64,000 nt of DNA, taken from assembly GCA_016928995.1 (NCBI GenBank), contig JAFGJS010000125.1:31600-95599 (forward strand). Direction: 5' to 3'. The stretch is from Candidatus Sumerlaeota bacterium (lineage in GTDB: Bacteria > Sumerlaeota > Sumerlaeia > JAFGJS01). A program made the translations under genes and the position numbers. Shown in pieces: positions 53,514-64,000 of the stretch. Position 1 is the first letter of the stretch; each line of letters begins with the position of its first letter. Below the pieces are notes generated by a model that was not told where the DNA came from, did not search any database, and worked only from the letters and a program-made list of their open reading frames with translations.

Positions 53514-54161
53514 TTATTCCTTGCCGGCTTCTTCCTTTTCGCCTTCGCCTTCAGCGCCTTCCGCCGCAGCGCCTTCCGCCGCCGCCTCTTCCGGCAGCGC
53601 TTCACGCGTCGCCTTCACTACGGCCACGGCGTCGTCCATGTGCTCAACCACTTCTAAGCCTTCGGGAATGGTGAGATCCGCGACGGTCAGTTTTTGCCCG
53701 ACGCGCAACGCCGTGATATCCGCGGCGACCAGCGCCGGGGCCTGGTCCGGCAGACAACGCACTGTGATCGAATTGAGCAGGTGCTCCAGGGAACCGCCCT
53801 GGCGCACGCCCACCGGCGTTCCGACGAGCTCGACGCGCACGCTGAACGTCATTTGTTTATCCAGCGTCAGCCGCATCAGATCGGCGTGCAAAATTTGTCC
53901 CGTGACGGGATGGCGCTGCACATCCTTAATCAAGGCGCGGATTTCTCCGTCGCCCTGCTTCCATTTGGCCGTGACCATCGGATTGTCGCGGATGTCGTGG
54001 CTCAGAACATACTCCACGTCATGCGCGTTTACTGCGGCGCTTTTCGGTTCGTTGTCCGCGCCATAGATGATCGCCGGTATTTTTCCCTCGCGCCGCAGAC
54101 GTCTGCCGGCTCCTTTGCCCGCTGTGCTACGCGGCTCAATCGTCAGTTGTTTCAGTTCCAT
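53514..54161 (-). CDS. rplY: Ribosomal protein bL25, CTC (long) form
   Basis: A 215-residue bL25. The 5S rRNA-binding domain is MELKQLTIEPRSTAGKGAGR, RLRREGKIPAIIYGADNEPK, and ALIKDVQRHPVTGQILHADL; the second beta-rich domain (VELVGTPVGVRQGGSLEHLL and VADLTIPEGLEVVEHMDDAV) is typical of CTC forms. It ends in an Ala/Glu-rich acidic tail (EEAAAEGAAAEGAEGEGEKE), a common but variable feature. It is ended by the hairpin at 53449-53482. Confidence 0.96.
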   Translation of the reverse strand: MELKQLTIEPRSTAGKGAGRRLRREGKIPAIIYGADNEPKSAAVNAHDVEYVLSHDIRDNPMVTAKWKQGDGEIRALIKDVQRHPVTGQILHADLMRLTLDKQMTFSVRVELVGTPVGVRQGGSLEHLLNSITVRCLPDQAPALVAADITALRVGQKLTVADLTIPEGLEVVEHMDDAVAVVKATREALPEEAAAEGAAAEGAEGEGEKEEAGKE

Positions 54162-54352
54162 TGTTTTTCACCCAAAGAGTGTTGAAAATCTTGCGGTTAT
54201 TTTGTGTCTCCGAACAAAGGCGATCAAACTATGTTTTGCCGGCCCGGCTGTCAACAGGAAAGTGAACGGTTTAATCGGGATTCGCGCAATTTTCTGCGCC
54301 GTGGCCGTTTTATTCGCATTTCTGGATTTTTCGATGCGAGTTTAATACAAAA

Positions 54353-54384
54353 CCGCCCGGACCGGATCAATTACGGCCGGGCGG
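54353..54384. terminator. Terminator after rpoZ
   Basis: ccgcccgg pairs with ccgggcgg around a 16-base loop. On the minus strand it is followed by a TTTTG run, 36 bases after the rpoZ stop. Confidence 0.7.
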
Positions 54385-54419
54385 ATTAGTTTTTCGAGCC
54401 TTTCGGCAAACAAGCCCGT

Positions 54420-54677
54420 TTAATCTTCGCGGTTGGCGATGTCCACGAGCTTCTCTGTTTTTTTCTTCTGCTGGACGTTCAGCACTCCCGCGAAGAATTC
54501 GCGCAGGGCGATGTTGTCCAGTGTTTCCTCGTCGCTGAGGCGTTCCACTTTGGGTTTAGCGCCGCGGCGCAGTTCGCGCACGCGCTGTGAAACGATGTTG
54601 ACGATGCGGTATTTCGCCTGGTTCGTTGCAGAGGAAATGTTGTCGAAGTCCTGCTCAAGTATGTTATCCACATCCAT
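54420..54677 (-). CDS. rpoZ: RNA polymerase subunit omega
   Basis: An 85-residue protein. The omega core is YRIVNIVSQRVRELRRGAKP, then KVERLSDEETLDNIALREFF; both correspond to the Y.LV..AA.RA..L..GA.P.V and to the A..E...G blocks that wrap the C-terminus of RpoC. The N-terminus and tail are divergent, so the call rests on these two segments and on the size. A GGGGAGG site lies before the ATG. It is a single gene; no gmk or spoT lies beside it. Confidence 0.85.
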   Translation of the reverse strand: MDVDNILEQDFDNISSATNQAKYRIVNIVSQRVRELRRGAKPKVERLSDEETLDNIALREFFAGVLNVQQKKKTEKLVDIANRED

Positions 54678-54901
54678 CGGGTGTCGTTACCTCCCCTTGC
54701 CCGAAATGATTGTCGAGAAGCGCCAAGCCTGAAATTCAACGGCTTGCGCCGTCCCGCTGCAACTTCTCCCGGTTGATTGCCTGCATACTTAGGCGCCGGA
54801 TTGTATTGTCCCTGTTTGAGGCAATCAAGAACGAAATTGTAAGATTTCCATGTTTTTTTGCTGTTGGCGCGAAAAAACACGGATCGCTGTGCATCGTTTA
54901 C

Positions 54902-56812
54902 TTATCTTTTGCCGCCGTCTTCCACTTCGTATTCGGCGTCCACGACGTCTTCCGCGGCGGCGGAGGATCCGGCTCCGGCATCCCCGCCAGCGCTCGATGC
55001 GCCGGCTCCCGCGCCTCCGCTTTGATACATCGCCGCTGAAATGGTGTGCAGGGTTTTGGTCAGCTGTTCGTGCTTGCTTTTCAGTTTGTCGGCGTCGCCG
55101 CTGCGCAATGCTTCGCGCAGTTCCTTGATGCTGTCTTCGATTTTGGTCTTATTCTCACCGGTGATCGCGCTGCTGTTGTCATGCATCGTACGTTCGGCGG
55201 CATAGATCAGGTTTTCCGCTTCATTGCGCAGCGTCGCGGTCTCCTTCTTTTTGCGGTCATCGTCCGCGTACTCGGCCGCGTTTTTCACCATGCGGTCGAT
55301 TTCATCGTCGCTCAGGCCGCTGGAGGATTCGATGCGGATCTTTTGCTCCTTGCCGGTGCCGAGGTCTTTCGCCGACACGTGGAGAATGCCGTTCGCGTCG
55401 ATGTCGAAGGTCACTTCGATCTGCGGCACGCCGCGCGGCGCAGGCGGCAGACCGACCAACTCGAATTTGCCCAGCGTGCGGTTGTCAATGGCCATTTCAC
55501 GCTCGCCCTGCAGCACGTGAATGTTCACCGCGGTTTGATTGTCCGCCGCCGTGCTGAAGATCTCCCGCTTCTCCACGGGGATCGTGGTGTTGCGTTCGAT
55601 CAGGCGAGTGAACACGCCGCCCAAGGTCTCGATGCCCAGCGAAAGCGGCGTCACGTCGAGCAGCAGCACGTCGGTCACTTCTCCGCCCAGCACACCGCCC
55701 TGGATCGCGGCGCCGATCGCCACGACTTCGTCCGGGTTCACGCTGCGGTTCGGTTCTTTCTCGAAGAGCTCGCTGACTTTCTTTTGGACCATGGGAATGC
55801 GTGTCGAGCCGCCGACCAGGATTACTTCGCCGATGTCCTTGGGCTCCACGCCGGCGTCCTTCAGGGCCATGCGGCATGGACCGAGCGTGTTTTGCACCAA
55901 ATCGCTGATTAGTGATTCGAACTTAGCCCGGGAAAGTTTCGTGTTCAGGTGCTTCGGGCCTGAGGCGTCGGCTGTGATGAACGGAAGATTGATGTCGGTC
56001 TCCGTCGAGGAGCTTAATTCGCACTTGGCCTTTTCCGCCGCTTCCTTCAGGCGCTGCAGGGCCATTTTATCCTGGCGCAGGTCGATGCCGTTTTCCTGCT
56101 TGAAACTATCCGCCAGCCAGTCGATCACTTTCTGGTCGAAGTCATCGCCGCCCAGGTGCGTGTCGCCGTTAGTCGATTTCACTTCAAAGACGCCGTCGCC
56201 CAGTTCGAGAATCGAGATGTCGAAGGTGCCGCCGCCCAAGTCGTAGACCGCGATTTTTTCTTCCTTGCCTTTGTCGAGGCCGTAGGCCAGCGCCGCGGCG
56301 GTCGGTTCGTTGATGATGCGCAGCACTTCCAGACCGGCGATTTGCCCGGCGTCTTTCGTGGCCTGGCGCTGGGAGTCGTTGAAGTAAGCCGGCACGGTGA
56401 TCACGGCCTGGGTCACTTTTTCGCCGAGGTAGTCTTCGGCGGTCTGTTTCATTTTTTGCAGGATGCGGGCGCTGATCTCAGGCGGGGTGTATTGCTTGCC
56501 GTGCGCCTGGATCGAGCAATCGCCGTTGTCGCGGCGAACCACGGTGTACGGCATGCGGGCGCGCTCTTTTTGCGCCTCGTCGTACTTCAGGCCGATGAAG
56601 CGTTTGATCGAGAAAATCGTGTTTTCCGGATTGGTCACGGCTTGCCGCTTGGCGACTTGCCCCACGAGCTGTTCGCCGCCGTCAGTATACGCCACGACCG
56701 ACGGAGTCGTGCGCGCGCCTTCCGCGTTGGTGATCACCTTCGGCTCGCCGCCTTCAATCACCGCCACACACGAATTTGTCGTTCCTAAGTCAATTCCAAT
56801 GATTCTTCCCAT
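54902..56812 (-). CDS. dnaK: Chaperone DnaK (canonical Hsp70)
   Basis: A 636-residue Hsp70. The N-terminus is [20 protein letters not shown]; other blocks are [80 protein letters not shown] and the substrate-binding [20 protein letters not shown]. The C-terminal lid is full-length, with a Gly/Ala-rich linker and an acidic end ([14 protein letters not shown]), unlike the short paralogue at 10889-12646. GGGAG stands before the start. No grpE or dnaJ lies beside it. No CIRCE-like inverted repeat was found upstream, so HrcA control is not indicated. Confidence 0.97.
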   Translation of the reverse strand: MGRIIGIDLGTTNSCVAVIEGGEPKVITNAEGARTTPSVVAYTDGGEQLVGQVAKRQAVTNPENTIFSIKRFIGLKYDEAQKERARMPYTVVRRDNGDCSIQAHGKQYTPPEISARILQKMKQTAEDYLGEKVTQAVITVPAYFNDSQRQATKDAGQIAGLEVLRIINEPTAAALAYGLDKGKEEKIAVYDLGGGTFDISILELGDGVFEVKSTNGDTHLGGDDFDQKVIDWLADSFKQENGIDLRQDKMALQRLKEAAEKAKCELSSSTETDINLPFITADASGPKHLNTKLSRAKFESLISDLVQNTLGPCRMALKDAGVEPKDIGEVILVGGSTRIPMVQKKVSELFEKEPNRSVNPDEVVAIGAAIQGGVLGGEVTDVLLLDVTPLSLGIETLGGVFTRLIERNTTIPVEKREIFSTAADNQTAVNIHVLQGEREMAIDNRTLGKFELVGLPPAPRGVPQIEVTFDIDANGILHVSAKDLGTGKEQKIRIESSSGLSDDEIDRMVKNAAEYADDDRKKKETATLRNEAENLIYAAERTMHDNSSAITGENKTKIEDSIKELREALRSGDADKLKSKHEQLTKTLHTISAAMYQSGGAGAGASSAGGDAGAGSSAAAEDVVDAEYEVEDGGKR

Positions 56813-57223
56813 GATTGAATCTCCCTATTTATCGAATCGATTATATTTTTCATTCATCTCAGACATAAACACTCCGAAGAGTAATAGGCTAAAGTAGAGG
56901 AGGAATCATTTCTGCAACTCATAACCGGTAACATTGCCATAGCCACGAAAAAGACTAAAAGACTCACTGTGACTTTTATACGAATGGCGCTCGTGCTTGT
57001 TTTTATATTTTGATTTGCCATATATGTTACCTTTCTGATTGATGAAGATGCATCAAGAGTGAAATCGACTAAAGCAATGACCTGAGCCCGATTTTGTAGT
57101 CTTGATTCCGTTTTCTCTCTCAGAGTGTTCTTCTGCTTTAACCTGTTAATCTTTCATTCATGTCCTAAATTATCCTGCGCGAGTAAACCCCAGCCCCTAG
57201 ACCCTAGACCCTCAGCAGAAAAC

Positions 57224-57248
57224 GGGAGCCGTCGCGCTCATGGCTCCC
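57224..57248 (-). terminator. Terminator downstream of groEL
   Basis: gggagcc pairs with ggctccc around an 11-base loop; on the minus strand it is followed by GTTTTCT. It lies 117 bases beyond the groEL stop. Confidence 0.6.
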
Positions 57249-57302
57249 CCGCAGTTTCAGGACGCATTGTTGATTCGTCCGCAAGCTGCGGACTGCGCGG
57301 GG

Positions 57303-57342
57303 CAAGACGCCGGGAGCCGGGTTGATCGCCCCCGGCGTCTTG
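57303..57342. terminator. Strong stem just downstream of groEL
   Basis: A perfect 12-bp stem (caagacgccggg/cccggcgtcttg) with a 16-base loop begins 23 bases after the groEL stop. It lacks a T-tract, so it may stabilise the 3' end of the mRNA rather than terminate by itself. Confidence 0.5.
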
Positions 57343-57364
57343 GAGAACCGCGTATTCTTCATTC

Positions 57365-59056
<1,692 letters not shown>

Positions 59057-59077
59057 CTATCCGCATGCGGCGGATGT

Positions 59078-59368
59078 TTAGCTCAAGACGCCGACAATGT
59101 CGTCTTCGCGCATGATCAGGTACTCGATGCCGTCCAGTTTGACTTCCGTGCCGGCGTATTTGCCGAACAGGATTTCGTCGCCTTCTTTGACGTCCATCGG
59201 AATGCGCTTGCCGTCGTCTTGCTTTTTGCCAGCGCCAACGGCGATGATTTTGCCGCGCTGCGGTTTTTCCTTCGCGGTGTCCGGGATGATGATTCCTCCG
59301 GCGGTCTTGGCCTCGTCAGCCTCTACTCTTTGGACCAGCACACGGTCGCCCAGTGGTTTCAGGTTCAT
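59078..59368 (-). CDS. groES: 10-kDa chaperonin GroES
   Basis: A 96-residue co-chaperonin that caps GroEL. It reads [20 protein letters not shown], then [20 protein letters not shown] (the mobile loop region), [40 protein letters not shown] and [14 protein letters not shown]. The start has AAAGGAGG nine bases upstream, but that site and the AUG are both held in a hairpin (see the regulatory entry at 59361-59380). It is the first gene of the operon, before groEL. Confidence 0.98.
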   Translation of the reverse strand: MNLKPLGDRVLVQRVEADEAKTAGGIIIPDTAKEKPQRGKIIAVGAGKKQDDGKRIPMDVKEGDEILFGKYAGTEVKLDGIEYLIMREDDIVGVLS

Positions 59369-59380
59369 GCCTATGAACCT
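59361..59380 (-). promoter_or_regulatory. Start-codon hairpin on groES mRNA (RNA-thermometer-like)
   Basis: On the minus strand the mRNA reads AGGUUCAU-AGGC-AUGAACCU. The two 8-base arms are perfect reverse complements around a 4-base loop. The 5' arm begins with the last bases of the AAAGGAGG ribosome-binding site and the 3' arm begins with the AUG of groES. Both sites are thus covered at low temperature in principle. Function is inferred from structure only. Confidence 0.55.
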
Positions 59381-59809
59381 CCTTTCACTTCAGATGTGAT
59401 GTATTTGATTAAATTTTCCTAATAATCGTGTTCTGTGGTTGGGCGTAGAAACACCCTCATCACAAGTTGTTGCAATGTAATGATCCTAAAGCAACCATCA
59501 CGCCATACGCTGGCAGTTTTTTCTATCTATGGATAAGATCAGTATTTATAGTATTTTGAGTCAGCCGGGATCGTTGCGTCGGAAGATCCAAAAAGCATGT
59601 TTCGATCTAATATCGGCTCATAATGATACAATGCGACACAGATGTTCGTGAAGTGTATCAGGATGGTGCTATAGAAGCGAAAATAGTCCTCTTCAGCGGC
59701 AGATGTGATCCAATTTGCGGCATTGAGCTTCATCGCCGGAAGGATGAGTGGAAAATGTAGACAGTTGAAATTATGGCATTTATGGTTGATGGCGATTCTC
59801 GTCTGGCGG
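59369..59809. other. Intergenic region between groES and the beta-helix gene
   Basis: About 440 bases. It must hold the groES promoter, but no sigma-32-like or CIRCE sequence stands out. The minus-strand ORF at 59539-59895 overlaps the 3' end of the beta-helix gene and has no family features; I do not call it a gene. Confidence 0.5.
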
Positions 59810-61780
59810 CTAGGGCCAAAACTGCCAGTGATTGGCGTTGGTGTAATTATGATACTCATATGCCCCAAGATCGGGACCGGAGCCGTAATAATCATGATTG
59901 ATCCCGGGGATCAGAAGGCCTTTGTCAATCAAAAAGCTGCTCGCCTGAAGGCGGTAGTTTCCTGATGCGGCGCTTCGGAACTTGGGCGGCAGATTGAATC
60001 CGTTGAGCTCCTGGCTGATTGCGGATTGGACTTCAGCCAGCGTTTCCAGATGCCGGTCGGCCAGACCGGACCACCAGACCAGTTCATCGGCGGGCGTGTT
60101 GACCAGATTGTCATAATCCAGGTCGATCGGCTGCGTGGGATTGGCGTTGTAGATGGCGTAATCCGTGCCGGACCAGATGTTGTTGCGCGCCACGATGCCG
60201 GCCCAGCTGCCCGGCGACATCACGGCCAGCGCGTTGTTGCCCGCATACCAGGCGTCGCAAGTGTTGTGGAACAGATACATCATGCCCGAGGCGTCATAGC
60301 CGCTGTTGAACTTGAAGGAAAGACCGGAGTAGGAGTTGTTGCCCACGCCCGTGCGATAGATCACGTTGCGGATGCAATATGTCGGGCCGGTATAGGTCGG
60401 CGCGAGCGAGATGCCGGCCAGCACGTCATGGATGCGGTTGTCCCAGATGCGGATGTTGCTGCTGTAGCCGTCGGCTTCCAGCGCGTCGTCGCCGCAATGA
60501 TGCACGTAGTTCTCATATACGTCCGTTTCGCAGGTGCGGTCGCTGCCCGACTCGGCGTTGCAGCCGAATCCATCGAAGAAGTCGTGAAAGGTGTTGCGGC
60601 GGATGATCGTGCCGCGGCCGGTCATGGGGCTGAAGAGCACGATGGCGCCCGCCTCCAGTCCGCCGGTGGTCTTCACGCCATCCCAATTCCAATTCGCTTT
60701 GGTGTCGAAAAATTCGCAGTGCTGGATCACGTTGCGATGCGAGTCGCGCTTGATGCCGACGCTGGAGTCGTTGACGCCGAACGTGCATCCGTGAATCAGG
60801 TTATCGTCGCCGCCGTCGATGTAGATGCCCTTCGGATAGCTCCCCAGGCCGAAATTACGGAAAGACAGGTTGACGAAGCAGTAATGCGAGCCTTGCACAT
60901 AGAAAGCGTGATTGAGTCCGGAGACGACGATTGTCTGCGTGTTGGGATCGATGCCGCCCATCAGGTGCAGATAGACCTGCGTGCCGCTATCCACGTAAAA
61001 ACCCGGCATGCCCCAGACGAGGTTTTGCAGATCGCTCAGCGACTCATAGGGAAACAGGCGCTGGCCGTTGTGCGTGATGAGATGGGGATCGGAGGCGTTG
61101 ACCGTGGTTTGATAGACGCCCGCCGAGACCAGGGCCCAGGCGAACGTCGCCGGATCGGCGCCGTCCAGGATCGCCGTTTCGCCGTCATAGCCGCGAATGA
61201 CGATTGGCGCCTCGGCGCTGTTTGCGCCCGAGAGCGTTATCTCGCCCTGATAATATACGCCTTCCCGCAACACTACATGATCGCCCGCTTGGGCGTCCTG
61301 CAGCGCGCGCGCGACCGTGGCGAAGGGATAACTCGTCGAACCGTCGCCGGGCGAGGTGTCGCTGCCCATGGGCGAAACGTAATACGTGTTTTGCGCGGGA
61401 GGAACGCTGACTTCCTGTCGTGTCGAGCCTGTTTGACTCAGCACGATTCCATCGAGCGCTGTATGGTCGGGATCGGTCAAGGTCACCCGGACGAGATAAT
61501 CCGTTCCGGGATTGAGCCAGAACAGGCTGCCAACGAAACGTGTGCCGCTCACGCGGGTCAGGGGGAATCCCTGCTGATAAGCCGCTTCCGTCGCAACGCG
61601 ATACTCCACAGCCGCGGTTGCATCGCCGTCCGGATCATCCGTTGCATCGATGTCAATGATCACGCCCATCGAATGGAACGTGCCATAAAGCTCGAACACA
61701 GCCGCGCCGTTGGCGATCCGGCAGAGCAAGAGACCGGCGGCGATCAGGCAAACGCAGATTTTTGACATGTTTGGCGTCAT
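59810..61780 (-). CDS. Secreted right-handed beta-helix protein (DUF1565-like) with a choice-of-anchor Q-like end
   Basis: A 656-residue exported protein. A signal peptide (CVCLIAAGLLLCRIANGA) precedes a short beta-domain (about 25-125), then NTYYVSPMGSDTSPGDGSTS and PFATVARALQDAQAGDHVVL, the classical start of DUF1565/pectate-lyase-like beta-helices, followed by helix turns such as NLIHGCTFGVNDSSVGIKRD and VYENYVHHCGDDALEADGYS. The C-terminus (INHDYYGSGPDLGAYEY) matches the choice-of-anchor Q end found in many extracellular proteins. Function could be polysaccharide lyase or adhesion; no catalytic residues can be assigned. A start at 61768 (MSKICVC) is also possible. Confidence 0.85.
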   Translation of the reverse strand: MTPNMSKICVCLIAAGLLLCRIANGAAVFELYGTFHSMGVIIDIDATDDPDGDATAAVEYRVATEAAYQQGFPLTRVSGTRFVGSLFWLNPGTDYLVRVTLTDPDHTALDGIVLSQTGSTRQEVSVPPAQNTYYVSPMGSDTSPGDGSTSYPFATVARALQDAQAGDHVVLREGVYYQGEITLSGANSAEAPIVIRGYDGETAILDGADPATFAWALVSAGVYQTTVNASDPHLITHNGQRLFPYESLSDLQNLVWGMPGFYVDSGTQVYLHLMGGIDPNTQTIVVSGLNHAFYVQGSHYCFVNLSFRNFGLGSYPKGIYIDGGDDNLIHGCTFGVNDSSVGIKRDSHRNVIQHCEFFDTKANWNWDGVKTTGGLEAGAIVLFSPMTGRGTIIRRNTFHDFFDGFGCNAESGSDRTCETDVYENYVHHCGDDALEADGYSSNIRIWDNRIHDVLAGISLAPTYTGPTYCIRNVIYRTGVGNNSYSGLSFKFNSGYDASGMMYLFHNTCDAWYAGNNALAVMSPGSWAGIVARNNIWSGTDYAIYNANPTQPIDLDYDNLVNTPADELVWWSGLADRHLETLAEVQSAISQELNGFNLPPKFRSAASGNYRLQASSFLIDKGLLIPGINHDYYGSGPDLGAYEYHNYTNANHWQFWP

Positions 61781-62029
61781 TTTTGGCTTTGGGAGGCATG
61801 GTTTTAATTAAAGCGCCCCATAATGTAACAAACCGAAGCGCCCCGCCAATTTCAGAAAATTGAATTCATGCGCGTTGCCGTTATCACCACACCGGGGCCT
61901 GGGTTTTTACTTGATATATCAAGCCTGATGATTTACAGGTTTTTTGGACTTCTGATAGCTTGGAGTTCATTGGGACAATGTAATGTCAGCATTACGTATT
62001 CCAAACCAGAATACGAGGAGGCTCTATCC

Positions 62030-63565
62030 ATGCAAAGCGTTAGCGCCGGTTCTTGTCAGTGTATCAAATGTATGTGTTTAATGGCGGCAAAAGGGGCAAA
62101 AAATGTGGTGTTTATCATGGCTTTGATGGCTTTGTCTGTTTCGTCCTATGGACAAAACAATGCGATGGGGCATGGAGATGCGAGTGAGCAAACTCGTGGC
62201 TATAAAAACTTCAAATCCACAGGAGAAAAATACCGGATCAGAAAAGACACGAAGCACAGCGATGTGTATGCCGTTTCAGAAAACGGCGAAATAATCGAAA
62301 CGGACGAACTTGTGCGGCTCGAAAAGCTCGATCGTGATTACTATCGCAAACAGCTTGGTTGCATCCAGCCGTCATTCCGGGAGAAACTGGATCAAAAAAA
62401 GGATGACGAGTTGCTGGAAGTTCTTGTGACCTTCCGGCATGAAGAAATCCGCAAATATGATAAAACGAAGCATACGCCGGAGTATCTCGCGGAATTAAGC
62501 CGCAATCATCAAAAGAAGCCGAAAACTCAAATTTCAACGGAAAGGATTTTGCAGAGATATCATTTGTTGGATGCGAAAACCCGGCAGCCGTTGCCAGCCG
62601 TCGAATCCGGACAAGTTGCCGTGCGATGCCTGGCGACTCGCTCCGCGCTGGAAAAAATGGCTTTTGATGACGACATCGCATCCATCAGTGAATTTGTGGA
62701 GCCGGAGCCGTGCGTGGCGGACTATATGAGTTGCGTCTATTCCGCTTATCAACCGGATATGACCGCAAGGGGCTGTGTGCAATTGCATAGCGCCACATCC
62801 GAACGTGGTTTGAGCGATGAATTTCTCCAGTGTATCGGGATGTGGCCAAGACCTGATGGCGTGGACGTAGTCAATCCGCCCACTCCCTATTCCGGCCCCT
62901 GGACTCCTGAACATTGCGAAGCCACGTTCAATTTTTTCCGCATGACAACGCCGGACACCACTCATTATCACTGTAATGAATTTTACTTTGTCGCGGAAGA
63001 TTGGATTATTAATTATGGAATCAGAACCGCCAGCAGAAGCACTTCCTCAATCGGCGATGCATTGGATTATGTGCACCGATTTATGGATGAATTTTCATTT
63101 CGATATCCCCAGCCGTTATTTTGCAATCCGACAGGCAACTCCGGATTCGATCTGACTTCCAGTTGGCAGTCATACAATGGATTGGATGTGGGCAACGTCA
63201 GGCATTGGTACGAGAAATTCTATTTCATTTTCGGCAGCACACAGACGAAAAATCCCGATGACCGGTATGGATCATGGTTTAATGACCGGGAGATGCCGTA
63301 TATTGTCGCCCCTGGCGCCCCGCCGGAAACAAACGGCGTGGTCTCTACGGAGTGTTCCATGAGCATCGGCAATACAGGGGGAACCAGCATGAGCGCTCCG
63401 ATTGTCAATGGCATCAGCGCCAATGTGATCAGCGCGGATTACGATTTCTTAAAGGATTGGCCGGAAGCCGTCCGGGCCATCATTCTGGCCACGGCGCGCA
63501 ATGTGGAATATGGAGAATGGAATCAATTCGAGGATCAGAAAGACGGCACAGGGGTGATTTGCTGA
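62030..63565 (+). CDS. Subtilase-like secreted protein, cut short by an in-frame TGA
   Basis: A 511-residue N-terminal part. GAGGAGG before the ATG at 62030 gives MQSVSAGSCQCIKC and a hydrophobic segment (VVFIMALMALSVSSYG) as signal; the track start at 61868 has no ribosome-binding site. An inhibitor-like prodomain spans about residues 120-210. In the peptidase part CNPTGNSG holds the oxyanion Asn and GNTGGTSMSAPIVNGISAN holds the catalytic Ser, but I cannot find the DTG and HGT motifs of the catalytic Asp and His. The frame stops at TGA (63563-63565) within the conserved DGTGVIC-stop-HDAEEF segment, and the same frame stays open to the window end. This may be a degenerate protease. Confidence 0.72.
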   Translation: MQSVSAGSCQCIKCMCLMAAKGAKNVVFIMALMALSVSSYGQNNAMGHGDASEQTRGYKNFKSTGEKYRIRKDTKHSDVYAVSENGEIIETDELVRLEKLDRDYYRKQLGCIQPSFREKLDQKKDDELLEVLVTFRHEEIRKYDKTKHTPEYLAELSRNHQKKPKTQISTERILQRYHLLDAKTRQPLPAVESGQVAVRCLATRSALEKMAFDDDIASISEFVEPEPCVADYMSCVYSAYQPDMTARGCVQLHSATSERGLSDEFLQCIGMWPRPDGVDVVNPPTPYSGPWTPEHCEATFNFFRMTTPDTTHYHCNEFYFVAEDWIINYGIRTASRSTSSIGDALDYVHRFMDEFSFRYPQPLFCNPTGNSGFDLTSSWQSYNGLDVGNVRHWYEKFYFIFGSTQTKNPDDRYGSWFNDREMPYIVAPGAPPETNGVVSTECSMSIGNTGGTSMSAPIVNGISANVISADYDFLKDWPEAVRAIILATARNVEYGEWNQFEDQKDGTGVIC

Positions 63566-64000
63566 CACGACGCGGAAGAATTTGTGAACCAGATGGTGCT
63601 TCGGCCTCCCATGAGTTATCCCGTGCCGCATGGCATCTGGCGGGATTCATGGTATCACGGCGACACCAGCGATCGAGTCTTTTGGCTTGAAGTGCCGTAT
63701 GATATCCCGGTAGGCAAGCACTTGCGCGTTGTGCTGACATGGGACAGCAACGCAAAAACTGCAACTGCCACCAACGATCTTACCGATTTCGATTTGTATA
63801 TGACGGGGGATAGCAAGGAATACGTTTCCGACAGCGCCAATAGCAACATTGAGATCATCAACATTCCACAAGAAGATCTGACGCCGGCCACTTATTATCC
63901 TTTTACGGTCAAGCATTCCATCGACCGCATCCCGGCCGGGGAATTCACGTATTTTTGCGTGGCCTGGACCTGGGCGGAAGACAGCGCGAACAGTTTGTAT
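63566..64000 (+). pseudogene. In-frame continuation of the subtilase-like gene after the TGA (partial at right edge)
   Basis: The same frame continues for 145 open codons: HDAEEFVNQMVLRPPMSYPV, WRDSWYHGDTSDRVFWLEVP, VGKHLRVVLTWDSNAKTATA and NDLTDFDLYMTGDSKEYVSD. This is the beta-sandwich (PPC/P-domain-like) that follows many bacterial subtilases, so the TGA interrupts one gene rather than ending it. There is no good ribosome-binding site after the TGA. A nonsense mutation is the simplest reading; read-through or a sequencing error are the alternatives. The ORF track did not list it because it has no stop inside the window. Confidence 0.65.

Larger units (their letters stand above)
56813..57364. 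other. Intergenic region between groEL and dnaK
   Basis: About 550 bases. The left end holds two hairpins that could end groEL: 57303-57342 (caagacgccggg/cccggcgtcttg, no T-tract) and 57224-57248. A cctagaccctagaccct tandem repeat lies at about 57195-57212. The right end is the dnaK upstream region, AT-rich, with no clear heat-shock element. The plus-strand ORFs here are not convincing. Confidence 0.5.

Noticed and set aside
59539-59895. Minus-strand ORF of 118 codons
   Set aside because: It overlaps the end of the beta-helix gene in another frame and has no recognisable features; a short gene fragment cannot be excluded.
60026-61765. Plus-strand ORF of 579 codons
   Set aside because: Antisense to the beta-helix gene, which has a signal peptide and domain motifs on the other strand.
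62030-64000. Alternative genetic code with UGA as sense codon
   Set aside because: Many intact genes in the window end in TGA, including ATGA overlaps such as mvhG-mvhA and hypC-hypD, so UGA is a normal stop here.

Overview
The window is a bacterial chromosome segment of moderately high GC that comes from an anaerobic or facultatively anaerobic, probably uncultured bacterium. The evidence is an HdrABC-MvhDGA electron-bifurcating NiFe-hydrogenase locus with hyp maturation genes, a dcw-type division cluster (mraZ, rsmH, ftsL, ftsI), bacterial DnaK/GroEL/GroES, and secreted proteins with dockerin, DUF1566-like, Ig/BACON-like and beta-helix domains, which are common in deep-branching FCB/PVC-like and candidate phyla. 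I cannot fix the phylum from sequence alone. UGA is used as a normal stop, for example in many ATGA overlaps. I saw no tRNA, rRNA, CRISPR array or IS transposase.

Layout. 1-920 is the 5' part of a type ISP restriction-modification gene running off the left edge; the ORF track missed it. 1110-8487 holds a glycosyltransferase, an NSS sodium symporter, three small membrane proteins, a HIT protein, an M16 peptidase and MutM. 8949-12646 is a chaperone operon: a J-like/TPR protein whose HPD is replaced by NPE, a GrpE-like protein and a short DnaK. 12803-17112 is leuCD split by a two-gene AlbA_2/ParA-like cassette that is translationally coupled to leuD. 17636-23503 encodes a 1955-residue secreted protein, flanked by two copies of a GAGCAA-type inverted-repeat element. 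23757-24947 is a second glycosyltransferase.

25184-29930 is the division cluster, with 10-bp-spaced MraZ-type operator repeats upstream and an unexplained 738-bp gap between ftsL and ftsI. 29975-33828 holds an XRE regulator and a DUF3482 GTPase/DUF2868 membrane protein pair. 34345-47820 is one long run of hdrC-hdrB-hdrA-mvhD-mvhG-mvhA, a hydrogenase protease, hypA, hypF, hypC, hypD, an alpha/beta hydrolase and hypE. It should make and mature a group 3c-like hydrogenase that couples H2 oxidation to reduction of ferredoxin and a disulfide or similar acceptor. hypB is not in the window.

47840-53406 holds a GH20-like protein, a CsgG/LpoB-like lipoprotein, an AT-rich ATPase/TOPRIM (RloAB-like) defence candidate, a flippase and a HAD phosphatase. 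53514-59368 carries bL25, RNA polymerase omega, canonical DnaK, GroEL and GroES, with a start-codon hairpin on groES. 59810-64000 holds a beta-helix secreted protein and a subtilase-like gene interrupted by an in-frame TGA.

Several families of short palindromic repeats lie between genes. In two places they supply the 3' end of a coding sequence.
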